Source of the DNA: Homalodisca vitripennis
Lineage: Eukaryota; Arthropoda; Insecta; Hemiptera; Cicadellidae
Assembly: GCF_021130785.1 (NCBI RefSeq)
Contig: NC_060214.1
Span: forward strand, 103,470,001 to 103,534,000
Length of the DNA stretch: 64,000 bases
Direction: 5' to 3'
How positions within the stretch are numbered: the first letter of the stretch is position 1; every line of letters starts with the position of its first letter. Below, in pieces: positions 1-11,644 of the stretch. Under the pieces are notes generated by a model that saw nothing but the letters and a program-made list of their open reading frames with translations, was not told the origin of the DNA and ran no database searches. Position numbers and translations under genes: made by a program.

Positions 1-631
1 ACGTATTGAAAATGTGCCTCGTGCTCATATCTGTTGATAATTTAAGGTCAATAATTGGAAGCTAGATGTTTTTATAACATGAATTATATACAAGTGCCCT
101 TTTTAAGGTATCCCATGTTTAATTTTATCGCATAAAAATGTTGTTTCCTTCCAGTTGGAAGCTTATATATGGATAGTTTTTTTAGTCTGAATTAAAGTTT
201 ATTTATTGTCTTTTGTGAATTATATTTACTTTTAGGCAGACACACATGCATATCTTACTAGCTCAAATGGTTCTCAATAAGTCCTTGGGAAATAATTTTC
301 ATTATTCTTACCCATTGCATGATTAGTGCTTTTCTCACGCAATAATATACGTTTTCATATTTTGTAGAGTAAATTTAATGAGATTGAGGGTTATTTAAAT
401 TAAATTTTAAAATATTAAATAACCATAAAGCTAACCTTGACGGAAATAATGACTTTCTTTGTATCTTCCAGCGTTCCACAAAACACCCAAACATTACCAT
501 TTCGTATTTATAACTAAAGAAAAATGTTTAGAATTGAGATTACTAAATGTTTAACTAGAAAAACTGTTTATCTTGTATACAATAAAATATTTACTCATTT
601 TTATACACTCAATTTAGTTGCTAATTTAAAA
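1..631. other. AT-rich non-coding stretch
   Basis: No open frame, RNA gene or repeat structure is supported here. The stretch is AT-rich and ends at the TA dinucleotide that precedes the transposon at 634. Confidence 0.6.
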
Positions 632-633
632 TA

Positions 634-1220
634 CAGCGTGTATCAAAATGAATGACCTGATTTTAAAACTCAATATCTATTGCTAAAAATGTACTAAAAA
701 AATAATATTTATTGCAAAATACTCACAAAATCTTAAAGTTTTAGGTTCATTTTCCAACAGGATGGAGCTCCGCCTCACTGGCACAACAATGTTCGGCAGC
801 TTCTCAACAACACTCTGCCCCCACCGCTGGATAGGGCGCACGGAACCTCGAGACAGTGCCCTTCATTCTTGGCCTCCAAGATCACCAGACTTGACTCCAT
901 GCGACTTTTTCTTGTGGGGATATGTGAAGGAAAAAGTTATTGTTCCCCCTCTAACTCATGACATCGAAGAACTAGAGAACAGAATAACTGTCGCAATAAG
1001 GTCTGTGAACGCAGATACGTTGTGTAAGGTTTATGAGGAATTTAGTTATCGTCTGGATATTGTTCGTGCTGCTGCTGGTGGACATAGAGAACATTTGTAA
1101 TAACATACCTAAAACTTTAAGATTTTGTGAGTATTTTGCAATAAATATTATTTTTGTAGTACATTTTTAGCAATAGATATTTGAGTTTTAAAATCAGGTC
1201 ATTCATTTTGATACACGCTG
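634..1220 (+). mobile_element. Tc1/mariner-superfamily deletion derivative with long TIRs
   Basis: This is a complete-looking 587-bp element bounded by TA at 632-633 and TA at 1221-1222, the target duplication typical of IS630/Tc1/mariner elements. The terminal inverted repeats are 634-746 and 1107-1220. They are about 113 bp long and almost identical, with two or three differences, and both ends begin CAGCGTGTATC. Between them lies only the C-terminal part of a transposase. The element therefore looks like an internal deletion derivative that kept both ends and could be mobilised in trans. The high TIR identity suggests a fairly recent insertion. Confidence 0.85.
746..1100 (+). pseudogene. 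Transposase C-terminal fragment (IS630/Tc1/mariner DDE/D type), frameshifted
   Basis: This encodes the end of a cut-and-paste transposase that would cleave and rejoin transposon ends through a DDE/D metal-binding triad. The first segment, in the frame starting at 746, reads FIFQQDGAPPHW and then VRQLLNN, which carries the second catalytic Asp in QQDG. Near 825-835 the reading shifts to the frame open from 762. There WIGR and WPPRSPDLTPCDFFLWG carry the third acidic residue, an Asp in TPCD, followed by a C-terminal helix region ending at the stop at 1098-1100. The N-terminal helix-turn-helix DNA-binding domain and the first catalytic Asp are absent, so it cannot act alone. The spacing between the two visible acidic residues is about 46 codons across the frameshift, so I do not assign a DDxD clade. 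Confidence 0.8.
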
Positions 1221-1222
1221 TA

Positions 1223-2640
1223 CATCTTAAAATACAATGAATTATAAATTGTATGTATTAACCATTAAGAGTTAAAATTTAACAATAATGCATACATTTC
1301 TAAAATTTTTGAAAATAACACGAACTGAAATCTCTCTTTTCAGAATATTTATCTACTATATAATGATTATATATACTCAATCAACTATTCGCCTTGCAAC
1401 TTTACACACTTGTACATTGTATATTTAAAGAATTGATATGTACTACTTCATGATAATACATACTCAATCATCGGTTTGTCGTGCTTATTTGTATTAAAAC
1501 TTACGTATAATAAAACAAAAAGCTTGAATGTACATTCAACCAATGATCTTATTATTATTAAGTCAGGAAACAATACATAAAAAAAGAACACTACGAAGCG
1601 GGCAGGTATACACTCTAGTTTCAATACTTTTTGAAGTATCCTATGGTAAAAACGAATCTATTTTCGTTTGGTCAAGAAAAACACGTCACCTGTGAAGTAA
1701 TCCCCCTTCAAACTCTAGTCCTTTCCCCATCAACGCGCAGCTGTTCCGCGAACGCATCGCCCCTGTTTATTCCAGGAACGACAAAATATGTCGCGTAAGC
1801 CACAGCGTTGCATAACAGAGTGGTTGTCATGGCGACGCTTCTTTATCTTCTTAAGTCTTCACATAAACACGAGAGCACCTCACGTGAGTAAGCTCAGTGC
1901 GGTGGTGAGATTTGACTTGTAAAGCATAAGCATACACTTCCTTTATCATGTTTGGCTTCATAAACTGGCTATCATAAATTTTACAGTCGATCACCACTAT
2001 CTGCTTTTTACACGAACTATCAACAACTTATATGATATCTAACAAGAACTATTGGACAATGTTAAGTTAAAATGCGAATAGTTTTAAAGTTAAAAGTATG
2101 AAATTTTGGAATCAATGCATATGACTTTTAATATATTATTGAAAATTATGAAGATGTTTTCCGTTTTTTTTTTAGGGATTAGTTTTGAAATTTAGTACAA
2201 TTTGCATTTATTTTAGTAAAAATATAGTTAAAAGAAATCTAATTTTTCAGCAATACATTTTTTTAAAGGCTCCAAATTTTGTAATCCAAGAAGTTGTTAT
2301 TTAGGTATTCATTGACTGAATTATCTCCCCTTTGAATATTATCGTTGACCTAAGATGTACCTATTAATCTATCCCTTCCTCCAAATAACACAAAATTCTA
2401 GGTCTTTTCAGGTTCCTCTATAATCCCTAATGGAGGTTTTAGGAAGTTATATGGTGCTAGAGGATGGTGGAGCCCCTCAAAGGTCAGGTTCATCTAAAAG
2501 ATAGAGCGTTCTAGAGATATGTTTAAGACAGGAATCTCAGACTTATTCCAGATCAGTTTTTGTCAGAATCACACTTAAATATCAATCGGCTTATAAAGAC
2601 CGGAGCATCCAGAGCGTAATTTTTCTAAAGACCGGCTGGT
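1223..2640. other. Non-coding stretch with one GC-richer patch
   Basis: Mostly AT-rich with no supported gene. A GC-richer patch at about 1683-1905 stands out from its surroundings. It includes CGCG-containing sequence near 1735-1790 and a good splice-donor-like string (CACGTGAGTAAG) near 1881. It could be a promoter or 5' exon, but no TATA box, reading frame or acceptor ties it to a gene. Confidence 0.4.
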
Positions 2641-2649
2641 TTTAGAGAC

Positions 2650-3850
2650 CAGATGGTCCCAGAGGCTTCAAGAGACATAACTGGGTGATTTTACAAGCCT
2701 GGCAAGTTACCCGGTAATATAACCCTCAATAGTCCACGGCTTATATTACCCTGGAAGCGTTGTATACCAAAGGACCAGAGGCTTCAAGAGCCATAACTGG
2801 GTGAAGTTACAAGCAAGGTAATATAACCCGGAATAGTCCAGGGCTTGTATTACTCTGGAAGCGTTGTATACCAAAAGAACAAAGGCTTCAAGAGCCATAA
2901 CTGGATGAAGTTACAAGTCAGGACATATGTATTACCCTGGAAGCGTATGTAACCAGACCAATGGGCTAGCAAGAGCCATAACTGGATGAAGTTACAAGCC
3001 AGGTAATATAACCCGGAAGAGTCCACGGCTTGTATTACCCTGAAATCGTTGTATACCAAAAGAACAAAGGCTTCAAGAGCCATAACTGGATGAAGTTACA
3101 AGCCAGGTAATATAACCCGGAATAGTCCACGGCTTGTATTACCCTGGAAGCGTTGTATACCAAAGGACCAGAGGCTTCAAGAGCCATAACTGGATGAAGT
3201 TACAAGCCAGGTCATATAACCCGGAATAGTCCCCGGCTTGTATTACCCTGGAAGCGTTGTATACCATAAGACTAGAGGCTTCAAGAGCCATAACTGGATG
3301 AAGTTACAAGAAAGGTCATATAACCCGGAATAGTCCCCGGCTTGTATTACCCTGGAAGCGATGTATACCAAAGGACCAGAGGCTTCAAGAGCCATAACTG
3401 GGTGAAGTTACAAGCCAGGTAATATAAACCGGAAGAGTCCACGGCTTGTATTGCTCTGGAAGCGTTGTATACCAAAAAACTAGAGGCTTCAAGAGCCATA
3501 ACTGGGTGAAGTTACAAGCCAGGTCATATAACCCGGAATAGTCCCCGGCTTGTATTACCCTGGAAGCGTTGTATACCAAAGGACCAGAGGATTCAAGAGC
3601 ATAACTGGATGAAGTTACAAGCCAGGTCATATAACCGGAATAACTGATGAAGTCACAGAGCCAGGTAATATAAACCGGAAGAGTCCACGGCTTGTATTAC
3701 TCTGGAAGACCGGTTGTATTATAGCGTTGTATACCATAAGACCAGAGGCTTCAAGAGTCATAACTGGATGAAGTTACAAGCCAGGTAATATAAACCGGAA
3801 GAGTCCACGGCTTGTATTACCCTGGAAGCGTTGTATACCAAAAGACCTAA
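2650..3850. repeat. 104-bp satellite/minisatellite array (about 11 units)
   Basis: A tandem array has a regular 104-bp spacing. The marker GGAAGCGTTGTATACC (or its variants) starts at about 2753, 2857, 2939, 3041, 3146, 3250, 3354, 3458, 3562, 3704 and 3824. Most steps are 104 bp, with one short unit (82 bp) and two long final units (142 and 120 bp) that contain local rearrangements. Each unit carries GAGCCATAACTGG, GAAGTTACAAGCCAGG and ATATAACCCGGAA. The minus-strand open frames here are by-products of the repeat: 104 is not a multiple of three, so no protein repeat is maintained. Edges are degenerate, especially around 2640-2750. Confidence 0.9.
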
Positions 3851-4789
3851 AAACCAGAGACTTCAATTTACAACCAGGTGGGAAAATGTACGGAAGTTTT
3901 GAAAAACATATGCCCGAAATTTACTTTAATCTTGAAGCCAGTAACACAAATGCTGTAGTTTACATTTAATTTAAAAATTGAAGCATCCGTTTCTATAAAA
4001 TGTATATTATATTTGTCTTGCAACAATAGAAGCAAAGTGAACAAAGCCGTAATCTTATGTCCATTGTTACCATTGTTTTATTAAGGACCAGCCAGTTCTC
4101 CCCTAAAAACGTGCAGTTTATTGTATGTCTATCTAAGCAATACATCTTGATAAAATTGTGCTAGAAATTTAAACTCGGTTAATAAGGTCCTTTTGGTTCA
4201 ATTGTATTTATTCTGGAGTAAATCCGTAAAGCAATGCCAGGTAGATGTTCTATCGGGTGCTTTGAGAGACAATTTTATCGGTTTATCATCTGTAAAGATC
4301 TGTTTTGAAAAGTTTCAGAAAATTATTTTTCACTTATAACATGATAGTGGACAAAATTTTCAAACCGTAATGAGAGTGGGATATTGGAGGTAAAATTCCT
4401 TGTTGATAAACATAGCATTCCTAGAAAACACATTAACATAAACAAAAAACAAAACAAAACAACACACACAAACATAACAACATTAAACATTACGAAAAAT
4501 AAGAATGGAGTAATAAAAGTTTTACTGAACAACATTCCTCAATTAGAATACATTAATCTAGTTATCAGTCTTTATCTGTTGTGAATAATAATTAGATGAG
4601 TTTCAAATAAAAGTAATAGTATCAATTAGTTTTACACTTTTGTATACGCTAAATACGTATATATCTGCAGGTAGAACATCAATTTAAAACAATGGTTAAT
4701 ACTACTGCAGTAAAATCGACTTATACATTACTACGTAATTGATTCATGACAATTATACAGAATGGTTAAAAGGTAACCGTACTAGATTG

Positions 4790-4792
<3 letters not shown>
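3851..4792. other. AT-rich non-coding stretch
   Basis: No supported gene. Short open frames at 4323-4584 on both strands overlap an A/C-rich, low-complexity tract and have no recognisable domain. Confidence 0.5.

Positions 4793-4840
<48 letters not shown>
4793..4840. repeat. (AT)n microsatellite
   Basis: A perfect run of 24 AT dinucleotides. Confidence 0.95.
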
Positions 4841-4846
<6 letters not shown>

Positions 4847-5051
4847 TTTTTATACATGCGAATATTTTTGAACAAAACTCATTTTAGTGATAAGCGCAAT
4901 CTTATCAAGAGTTCAGCTCACACTATGTAGTGCCTTCATAGTTGGTTAAAGATTACCTCCATAATATCTAGTAAACGAATTTAAATTCAAATAGCTTTAA
5001 AACGATTACTTTTAGTAGTCAATCAATTGTTTGTAGGATGAGACCAGCCAT

Positions 5052-5129
5052 GCGGATATATCCGCTCCACCGCCACCAACAGTTATATACAAACAACGGG
5101 TATTGTTCGTTCATATGCAGCCCGTTGTT
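5052..5129. repeat. Pair of short perfect palindromes
   Basis: A 14-bp perfect palindrome, GCGGATATATCCGC, lies at 5052-5065. A 9-bp inverted repeat follows: AACAACGGG at 5092-5100 and CCCGTTGTT at 5121-5129, with a 20-bp loop. The patch is richer in GC than its surroundings. It could be the end of a small transposon or a protein-binding site; the sequence does not decide. Confidence 0.5.
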
Positions 5130-5720
5130 CATTTTAAGTCACAGTAACCGGATGTTCTCGCCATACAGGTAATTTTATTGCGGATCCAACTGTGTAATTT
5201 TGACAGGAATATTCGAATAAACTGCAAAAAAATGACATCTTCTATAGAAATTGTTTTAGTTACTAAAACTTGGAGACCATAAGGACCAATATGGGACAGG
5301 ATGAGTGATAACTAGTGGATACACACTAGTATACAGTCAGGCTATACCAATACGACTGTATAATATAGTTGTGAATGGAACAGGACTGTCCGAACAAGTA
5401 CAGTTGGATAATCTTAATACAAAGAGAAAGGTCGAACTAGTGCAAGCTATTCTTTTGAATTGGGTATTGGATGCATTTTTCATATAATATAAGTATTAAA
5501 TTAAGTGAAATTGGATAAATTATAGTTGGTTAACAAGAATTGTAGTTACCAATAAACCAATAGTTAAATTGCAATAGACTGCTTGTATGCAAACCAATGT
5601 TTGTTATAGAAAATATTACGTTTTTTTAAATATGAAAATAGAGTGAGGAATAGGAGTGTTGTCATAAGCAATGGTATACTTTATTCATTAAAATACGATT
5701 GAAATAAGTTAAACATTTAT

Positions 5721-5932
5721 GGTGAGTGGGGTTGATTCAATGTGAATGTTGAGTTAACTCCAGATCTCCTTCCACATAGTGCAGCGTCTGGAATTTGACG
5801 CTGTCAAAGACTCGACTCCTGGAGATTAGAGTCATGTTTTTCTGATGAGATCCATGAAAAGGAGGTGAACTTAGAGGAAGGTAAACCGGAGCTAAACTCA
5901 ATATTCACATTGAATCAACCCTGCGTACACCA
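5721..5932 (+). mobile_element. MITE-like inverted-repeat element, copy 1
   Basis: The ends are inverted copies of one another: GTTGATTCAATGTGAATG starts at 5731, and its near-perfect reverse complement ends at 5919. The match continues imperfectly inward for about 40 bp and a little outward (GGTG at both sides). There is no coding capacity. The internal part includes GTGCAGCGTCTGGAAT, which recurs inverted in the second copy at 6146-6261. It is probably a non-autonomous DNA transposon. The target duplication is not clear, so the exact termini are uncertain. Confidence 0.65.
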
Positions 5933-6145
5933 CAACTAAGTCATACATAGAAAGCTTGGTTACTGCACCGTGCTTAGAAATCGTGTCTATAAAATGTTAC
6001 TCAATTGTGTACCCAATGAGACAATGAGAATAATTGTTATATTACCTTATATTTTCAGTCCAAATGTCTCTGAATTAGAAACGATGTAGAGAATATAATT
6101 TTGTATACATATAGGAATATACCGCCGATACTTCTTAATTTCTCC

Positions 6146-6261
6146 AGATGAACATGACTCCGAATTCCAGGAGTCTAGTCGGTGACGGTGTCAGATTCCA
6201 GACGCTGCACTAAGAGGACGGTGAACTGGAGCAAAACTAAACATTCACATAAAACAATCAG
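6146..6261 (-). mobile_element. MITE-like element, partial copy 2
   Basis: This is a diverged partial copy of the 5721-5932 element in opposite orientation. Shared landmarks are AACATGACTC, CCAGGAGTC, ATTCCAGACGCTGCACTA and a terminal ACATTCACAT. Only about half of the element is present. The two copies are 230 bp apart, so together they make an inverted arrangement that could fold. Confidence 0.6.
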
Positions 6262-7768
6262 ATAAACTCACCTTTATCCTATTATGTGAGTAAATATTGG
6301 GTCTGTCTACGGATCGTGTGAATACTTTATATTGTTTATATATTTCCGTAGTGTTTCATATCTCTAAATTGTTATTTTCAAAATTGTACATTTCTAAAAA
6401 ATATACTCTCTCAATCATAATACTTATTTTTCAGCAACAATATTCTGTTAAAATTTAAATCACTGTTGGATTAAATATGTTTAATGTTAATTAAAATTGA
6501 ATATTTAGTAAGAACAGTATTAATATATGTTCCTCCCCCCCAATTACATAGTCAATAAACTTTTAATTGGTCAACAAAGAAATGCATCAACAGCTTTTTT
6601 CCTTCTTTATAAATTCCTTTCTTCAACTATTTTCTTCATATTTTATTTCTCCCATCACAAAACAAGAAGGTAGTTTTTTCTATTTTGTGCAATCAAATAG
6701 AAAGTTACTGTACATTACTATAGGCTATAATTTTTCGGTTATTGCTTGATTAATAAACCGGGTACTTCTATATTATAACGTACAGTTGAAGGAATTTAGA
6801 TGTGCTCGTAGGGCCCAAGTACTACCCTTTCAACAAATAAACGCTATCTGTGTGGCGGGTTGCGTTTACTGAGATGAAGGCGCAACAAATTCCTTAACGA
6901 CTTCGATTTGCAGACTAGTATTAACAAATACGTTATTTTCAAAAACGCGTTAAACAACACTACAGCAACTGAAAAACAAGGATAAGTCCTATTATTGCTA
7001 TTATTTGGTATTCCCTTATTATTTAATTCCACCACAATCAGCACTGTCACAAAAAAGACTGATTTTAGCTAGTGTGATGAGTTATATTTGGACCAATACG
7101 ATTCCTGAAAGGAGGGTTTTACCCATGAGTCACATTAAATATTTCGGGACGCAGCGCATAACGGCACCCCGCCACCCCTCCCGCTTATCACCACACACTC
7201 AAGGTCACGCGCGCAGCTAAAGTCCTCGAACTGTACATATTGTCAGCTAGGTATAAAAAACAGTAATTAGGATTCATTTGGACGGCGTAACGCACTATAA
7301 TAGTACAGAAGCCGAGAGCTAAGTTTTACTTTATAAACACACAACCTCGTTTTCTTGAAATTATGAAGGAACTTTTCCTAAGAAAGAATAGAGTGCCAGC
7401 AATGCTAGTTTTAGTTCAGGACGAAATAGGAAGGAATAAAAACGGTTAAACATATGAAACGATAATTTTTTCTTCATGTTGTATTTGAAGACACTACTGC
7501 TTTTGGCGGGCAGTTGATGTATGTTTTGAACGCTGAAAAACTTTCTTTCGCGTCACGGAATGTTATACATGTTCATGTTTTCCACATGCTTTCAAAGTGG
7601 AATGGCAGCTTTACCGAAACGTAAAACACGGTTATATAAACATCTGATCTGAACAAATATGCCATTTAAAGCATATTTTACTGAAAGTACCAACAGTCAA
7701 CAACTAGGCAACGAGAATGGTGTCCATAATCAGCTGTGACGGAGCGTATATATTATTATTCCTTTGAT

Positions 7769-7770
<2 letters not shown>
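6262..7770. other. Non-coding stretch
   Basis: AT-rich with no supported gene. A GC-richer block at about 7130-7220 (C-rich, with GCGCGC) interrupts it and lies inside a 71-codon open frame without a recognisable domain. I see no promoter or splice evidence strong enough to call a gene. Confidence 0.45.
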
Positions 7771-7849
<79 letters not shown>

Positions 7850-7856
7850 TATATAT
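7771..7856. repeat. Compound (CT)n(AT)n microsatellite
   Basis: About 18 CT dinucleotides are followed by about 50 bp of nearly pure AT dinucleotides with two TAAT or TTAT interruptions. It abuts the left side of the Helitron-like repeat. Confidence 0.95.
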
Positions 7857-8336
7857 GAATGGTTTGTGTGTTTGTCCTTTATTGAATCGTGAACTATTTG
7901 ACCGATCATTATGAAAATTTGTATGTACAGGTATTTTTCCATGGAGAAGGTTTATATTGTATGCCCATTGATGTAACTTGCCACCAGGCAATGCTGCGAA
8001 CATAAAAGTTTTGAAAGCGCCTGCAAGTTATAAACTGCAATCACGACACAGTTACGTATATTCAGTTGCCAAAAACTATTTGAAGGTGCTAAGATGGTGT
8101 TCATTTGTCTTAAAAATCAATTATTTATTGAACTTAAAACTTGAATAGAAGATCACTTTATAATAAAGTACATGTATGGATACAAATATAAAAACGTACA
8201 CTTTTGACAGATTTTCCTGATCGTGGCAACAAGGCAAACTCTACATCTGAGTTGTAAATATAATTCAATTAAACCAGAAGTTCACATACACGGGCAAAGC
8301 TTACGAAGAGCGTGCGAAGCCGCGGGAAACAGCTAG
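7857..8336 (+). mobile_element. Helitron-like non-autonomous repeat, copy A
   Basis: The left part contains ACTATTTGACCGATCATTAT, a motif style common near the start of dispersed insect repeats and matched by the related motif at about 32815. The right end reads GCGTGCGAAGCCGCGGG, then AACAGCTAG at 8328-8336. A GC-rich segment followed by a terminal CTAG and T is the usual look of a Helitron 3' end, and the same ending occurs at 33899-33926. There is no coding capacity and no target duplication, as expected for rolling-circle elements. The left boundary is a guess set by the microsatellite. Confidence 0.5.
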
Positions 8337-8564
8337 TAGGTAATAAATATTTGTTTGCTTCTTTTTCAGCTAATAATTGTAATGGAGAAAAACGAAGACA
8401 ATTATTCCGATTCATCCGCAAAACCAAAAAAAGTAGTGATGAAGGGTCTGAAAACAGTGAAGCAAAATTTGTAATTTTCAAAAGGCGGATAACAGAAGCA
8501 AGTGTAAATGAAAATACTACTGATGAAGTAAAGCAACCAAGGCAAAAATAATTGACTAAGTTAT

Positions 8565-8824
8565 GTTAAAAAAACTTTTTAGACAACGATCGCAAAGATA
8601 TAGGGACAATAAAAGAGCAGATAGTTTGAGCGATGTTGATATTCCTTAAGAAAAGCAAAAAGAATTGGCTGCACTACGTAAAATAAGATATTTAGAAATG
8701 TAAAAAACGTAGATCAGGATCAAGTGTTAATCAATGGCACGTTAAAAAGAACTTTTAAGATATCATTCGCAAAGATTTTGAGAGAATAAAAGAGCAGATC
8801 TTTTGAACAATATTGATATTCCTA
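8565..8824 (+). repeat. Imperfect direct duplication, about 83 bp, period 176
   Basis: The segment at 8565-8647 recurs at 8741-8824. Both contain GTTAAAAA, CGCAAAGAT, AATAAAAGAGCAGAT and TTGATATTCCT. In one frame the first copy reads as a charged helix (RSQRYRDNKRADSLSDVDIP) and the second keeps NKRAD and IDIP, so a decayed coding repeat is possible. No known domain is recognised. Confidence 0.5.
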
Positions 8825-10079
8825 CAAATAATAAAAACTATCCTTCCAATCAAAAGTTTAAAATCAAAACATAATTAGTGGTTCCCAAATTGCAAGCCCA
8901 TCCTGGCCTATGCCATTTGTGCAAAACTAAAATCACTGGCTCACATAATATAAAATCACATACTTCTTAAAAAGTTACTTCCGTCGGTCAGTCCCGCGAC
9001 TGCCTTACTTTTTTGTACTTCAAGCACTAAAATTTAACCGCCAGACTCATAGATAATAGTTATATTATGATTAGATAACTAGATAAAGACTACTTAAAGG
9101 TATGTATATGATTATCTGACACTGATTTAAATTTACGATGGTTGGTTTTAAGTATGATAAGCTAAAGATTATGATCCTCGGGGAAAAATACCATTTAATT
9201 TTTTTATCATTTTAACTAGTTCATCTTCATCCAGACTAGCACAGCTGGCAGAAGGGTAAATTTATCAGTCAAATTCACGGAAAGCGTGGTCGTATGTTTG
9301 TTTGTACAATGCAAATTGGATATCAGATAGCATATTATATTCAGCATGTTACAATAATACATATCATGTAGATGTATGTTAATGTGTTAATAACAATGTT
9401 GTTCCATGCTGATAATGGGTATGTTGGATTCCACTAGGTCAATCATATGAGTGTGCATGGCATGTTTGGTGCAAACAGACAGCAACCCCAGAGCAGTGGA
9501 TTACTCCCAAAGTTGACTTAATAATCTGCACCTAACACGCTGTGATTACACATACAACCGTGCAAGCGCATATCACAGTTTACATACTTGAATTATGTTT
9601 GTCGAACACTGTGTTTGTTGGGATATGAGAAAATCATTTGAAAACGTCGATGATCCGATATCTGTGTTTGTAAACCGTTTCAACTCGTCTGTTTTACCCA
9701 CAAAAATAATGTCATGTTTTTTTAGAGTCGAGCTGTTTGTTTTCTATCAAGTTGATATTGCTCTAGTAGAATACATTAACATATTGCAATGTTGTGTTAG
9801 CAGGGATGGAAGAAAAGAGGAAATAGTTTTTATTTCTGAAAATTAACATAGATTCAAAAAATAGAGGGGTGAAAATCAAGATTCTCCTCAGAAGACAGTA
9901 GAGTACTTTGACTAGTGCAATGCGAAGCTCATCGACTTAAGAATGCCATATTAGTTCAGAATGCGGCATAATACCAAAAAGTGACAAACATCTAAAAATA
10001 TAAGAGAATACTATTTTAGTTGTATACCTTTTAAGCATCATTCACCTAGTGGAATTGCATTATTTTTGTTTTATTACCG
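8825..10079. other. Non-coding stretch
   Basis: No supported gene. An 83-codon open frame at 9595-9846 (+) has no recognisable domain and no supporting signals. Confidence 0.45.
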
Positions 10080-10300
10080 TTTAATTTTACATTATCGATT
10101 AAAAGCCAGTCATTAATTTCATCCAAGGCACTTCATACGATCCCAGGACGTAACTTCAGATTCGATGAATCAGCTAACAACAGTACTGTAGTCATTCATA
10201 TAATTTATGTACCAGATAATTCCAAGTTCATTTAAATGTTCAATAAAAAGTGACGGTCCTCAAGTAGACCATTGTGGGACACCTGGTCTGACCTCATTAA
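10080..10300 (-). pseudogene. Non-LTR retrotransposon reverse transcriptase fossil
   Basis: On the minus strand the complement of 10269-10283 reads GVPQW, a degraded form of the GVPQG motif of the RT palm. It is followed by GPSLF, matching the usual LGPLLF. Further on comes a degenerate ADSS where the catalytic ADD(T/S) box should be. The complement of 10106-10125 then reads EINDWL, the helix that normally follows it in LINE reverse transcriptases. Stops and frameshifts separate these motifs, and the fingers and endonuclease regions are missing. It is a short, old insertion, not functional. Assignment rests on motif order and spacing, not on an alignment. Confidence 0.55.
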
Positions 10301-10461
10301 ATTCTAAAAAAGTTCTATCGTTTTTTAGTGTTACTCGCAAGCACTGCTTCTTTTTAATTTAGTAAGAGAAGGAATTAGAGGAAGGGAGTTTTGATCAATT
10401 TAGCTCTTTTGAACAATTAGTTAAACCAATAAAGTATACGATAGTAAAAACCGGAAGGTTA

Positions 10462-10677
10462 TTAGAGTCTTTGCTCTGCGTTTGCCTTAAAATGGTATGG
10501 CACCCTTCTGTTTGACAGGATAACAGGATTTCGGACATTTACCATCGTTATGGTTACAAAAGGTATAACACAACGTTTTGAGGATTGGAATCTATCCTCT
10601 TCATCAGGTTGGGGAGGTTTTAGTACATTAAAAAATAGAGAGGAAAAAGATGAAAGAATGGAAAGAAAGGGGTTCAA
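10462..10677. repeat. Dispersed repeat, member 1 of a pair with 22500-22640
   Basis: The order of motifs here (GGATAACAGGATTTC, ATCGTTATGGTTA, a purine-rich linker, TCCTC-TCATCAGGT) matches the order near 22540-22620 in the same orientation. On the minus strand it is open for 71 codons and contains PDEEDRFQSSKRCVIPF; the second locus gives PEEGSDCKSRNL in the equivalent place. It may be a decayed coding segment of a transposon, but I do not recognise the family. Confidence 0.4.
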
Positions 10678-10679
10678 AC

Positions 10680-11640
10680 TGATCGCACTTACAGTAAACC
10701 TTCCATTGTGAATAACAAGCTTTAAACAAAGATCCCTTCTGTTTTTTTATTATTCAAGTATTATTAAGATAAATTTTACGCCTGTTTATTGTACTGATAA
10801 TAGTTTTTATATTAGTAATTTAATTTCGTGAGTGTGTAATTATTAATACAAATTTTTTTCAAAATTTAAAATTCAAGATTAGAGAATTTCTTTATCGTTG
10901 CGGTTTGGGGAACAATACTATATAGATTTTAACATAAAACTATTGATTTGTTATAAATTTTATATAAATTATATTGGCTGATTTGATGTATTTTTACAAA
11001 TGATTTTGAATTCCTAGTTTGTATTACTGTTTCAGATTGAAAACAAATGTTTCTAATTGTTGTAAAGGAACTAAATTAACCCTTTTACACACCTAGAGTT
11101 GAATTGAAAATACAAGATCATGATCCCTTACAGGCGGCTTTTAAAGGTGACATATGGATGGGCATTTCGGTATGATGATAGTGTATTTAACTTAAGTTTA
11201 ATAACTAAAATCCTAAAATCTTTCACTCAGATGGTTTTTTGACTTCCTTAGCACACCCTATTCTCCTTGCGCTGTTACACACCGACTTGTAATGCAGTAC
11301 TTGTACTTCCAAATCTAATTTGCATTAAGGTGGAGTCGTAAGTATGCAAATTGTCAGACACAACTTTGCTTATTTACACACACCACTTTGCTGCTGTGAA
11401 ATAATATGAGTAAAAACTGTGAATACGGTGAACTAAAGCACTACAATGTGCGGTACGTTTTGAGGACAGAAGTATTTTGTTCAGTATACATCAAAGTTTG
11501 GTATACACTATAATACCACATTGATGCCTTTCATACACCACGATAAGACAATATAGAGGTGTAAACACTAAGTGTTAATATTTATGAAAATGATCTTTAT
11601 TTAATAAAAAAAATTTATAAATTTAGGTAGGTTTTGTATA
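10680..11640. other. AT-rich non-coding stretch
   Basis: I see no gene, RNA or organised repeat here. Confidence 0.5.
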
Positions 11641-11644
11641 AAGA

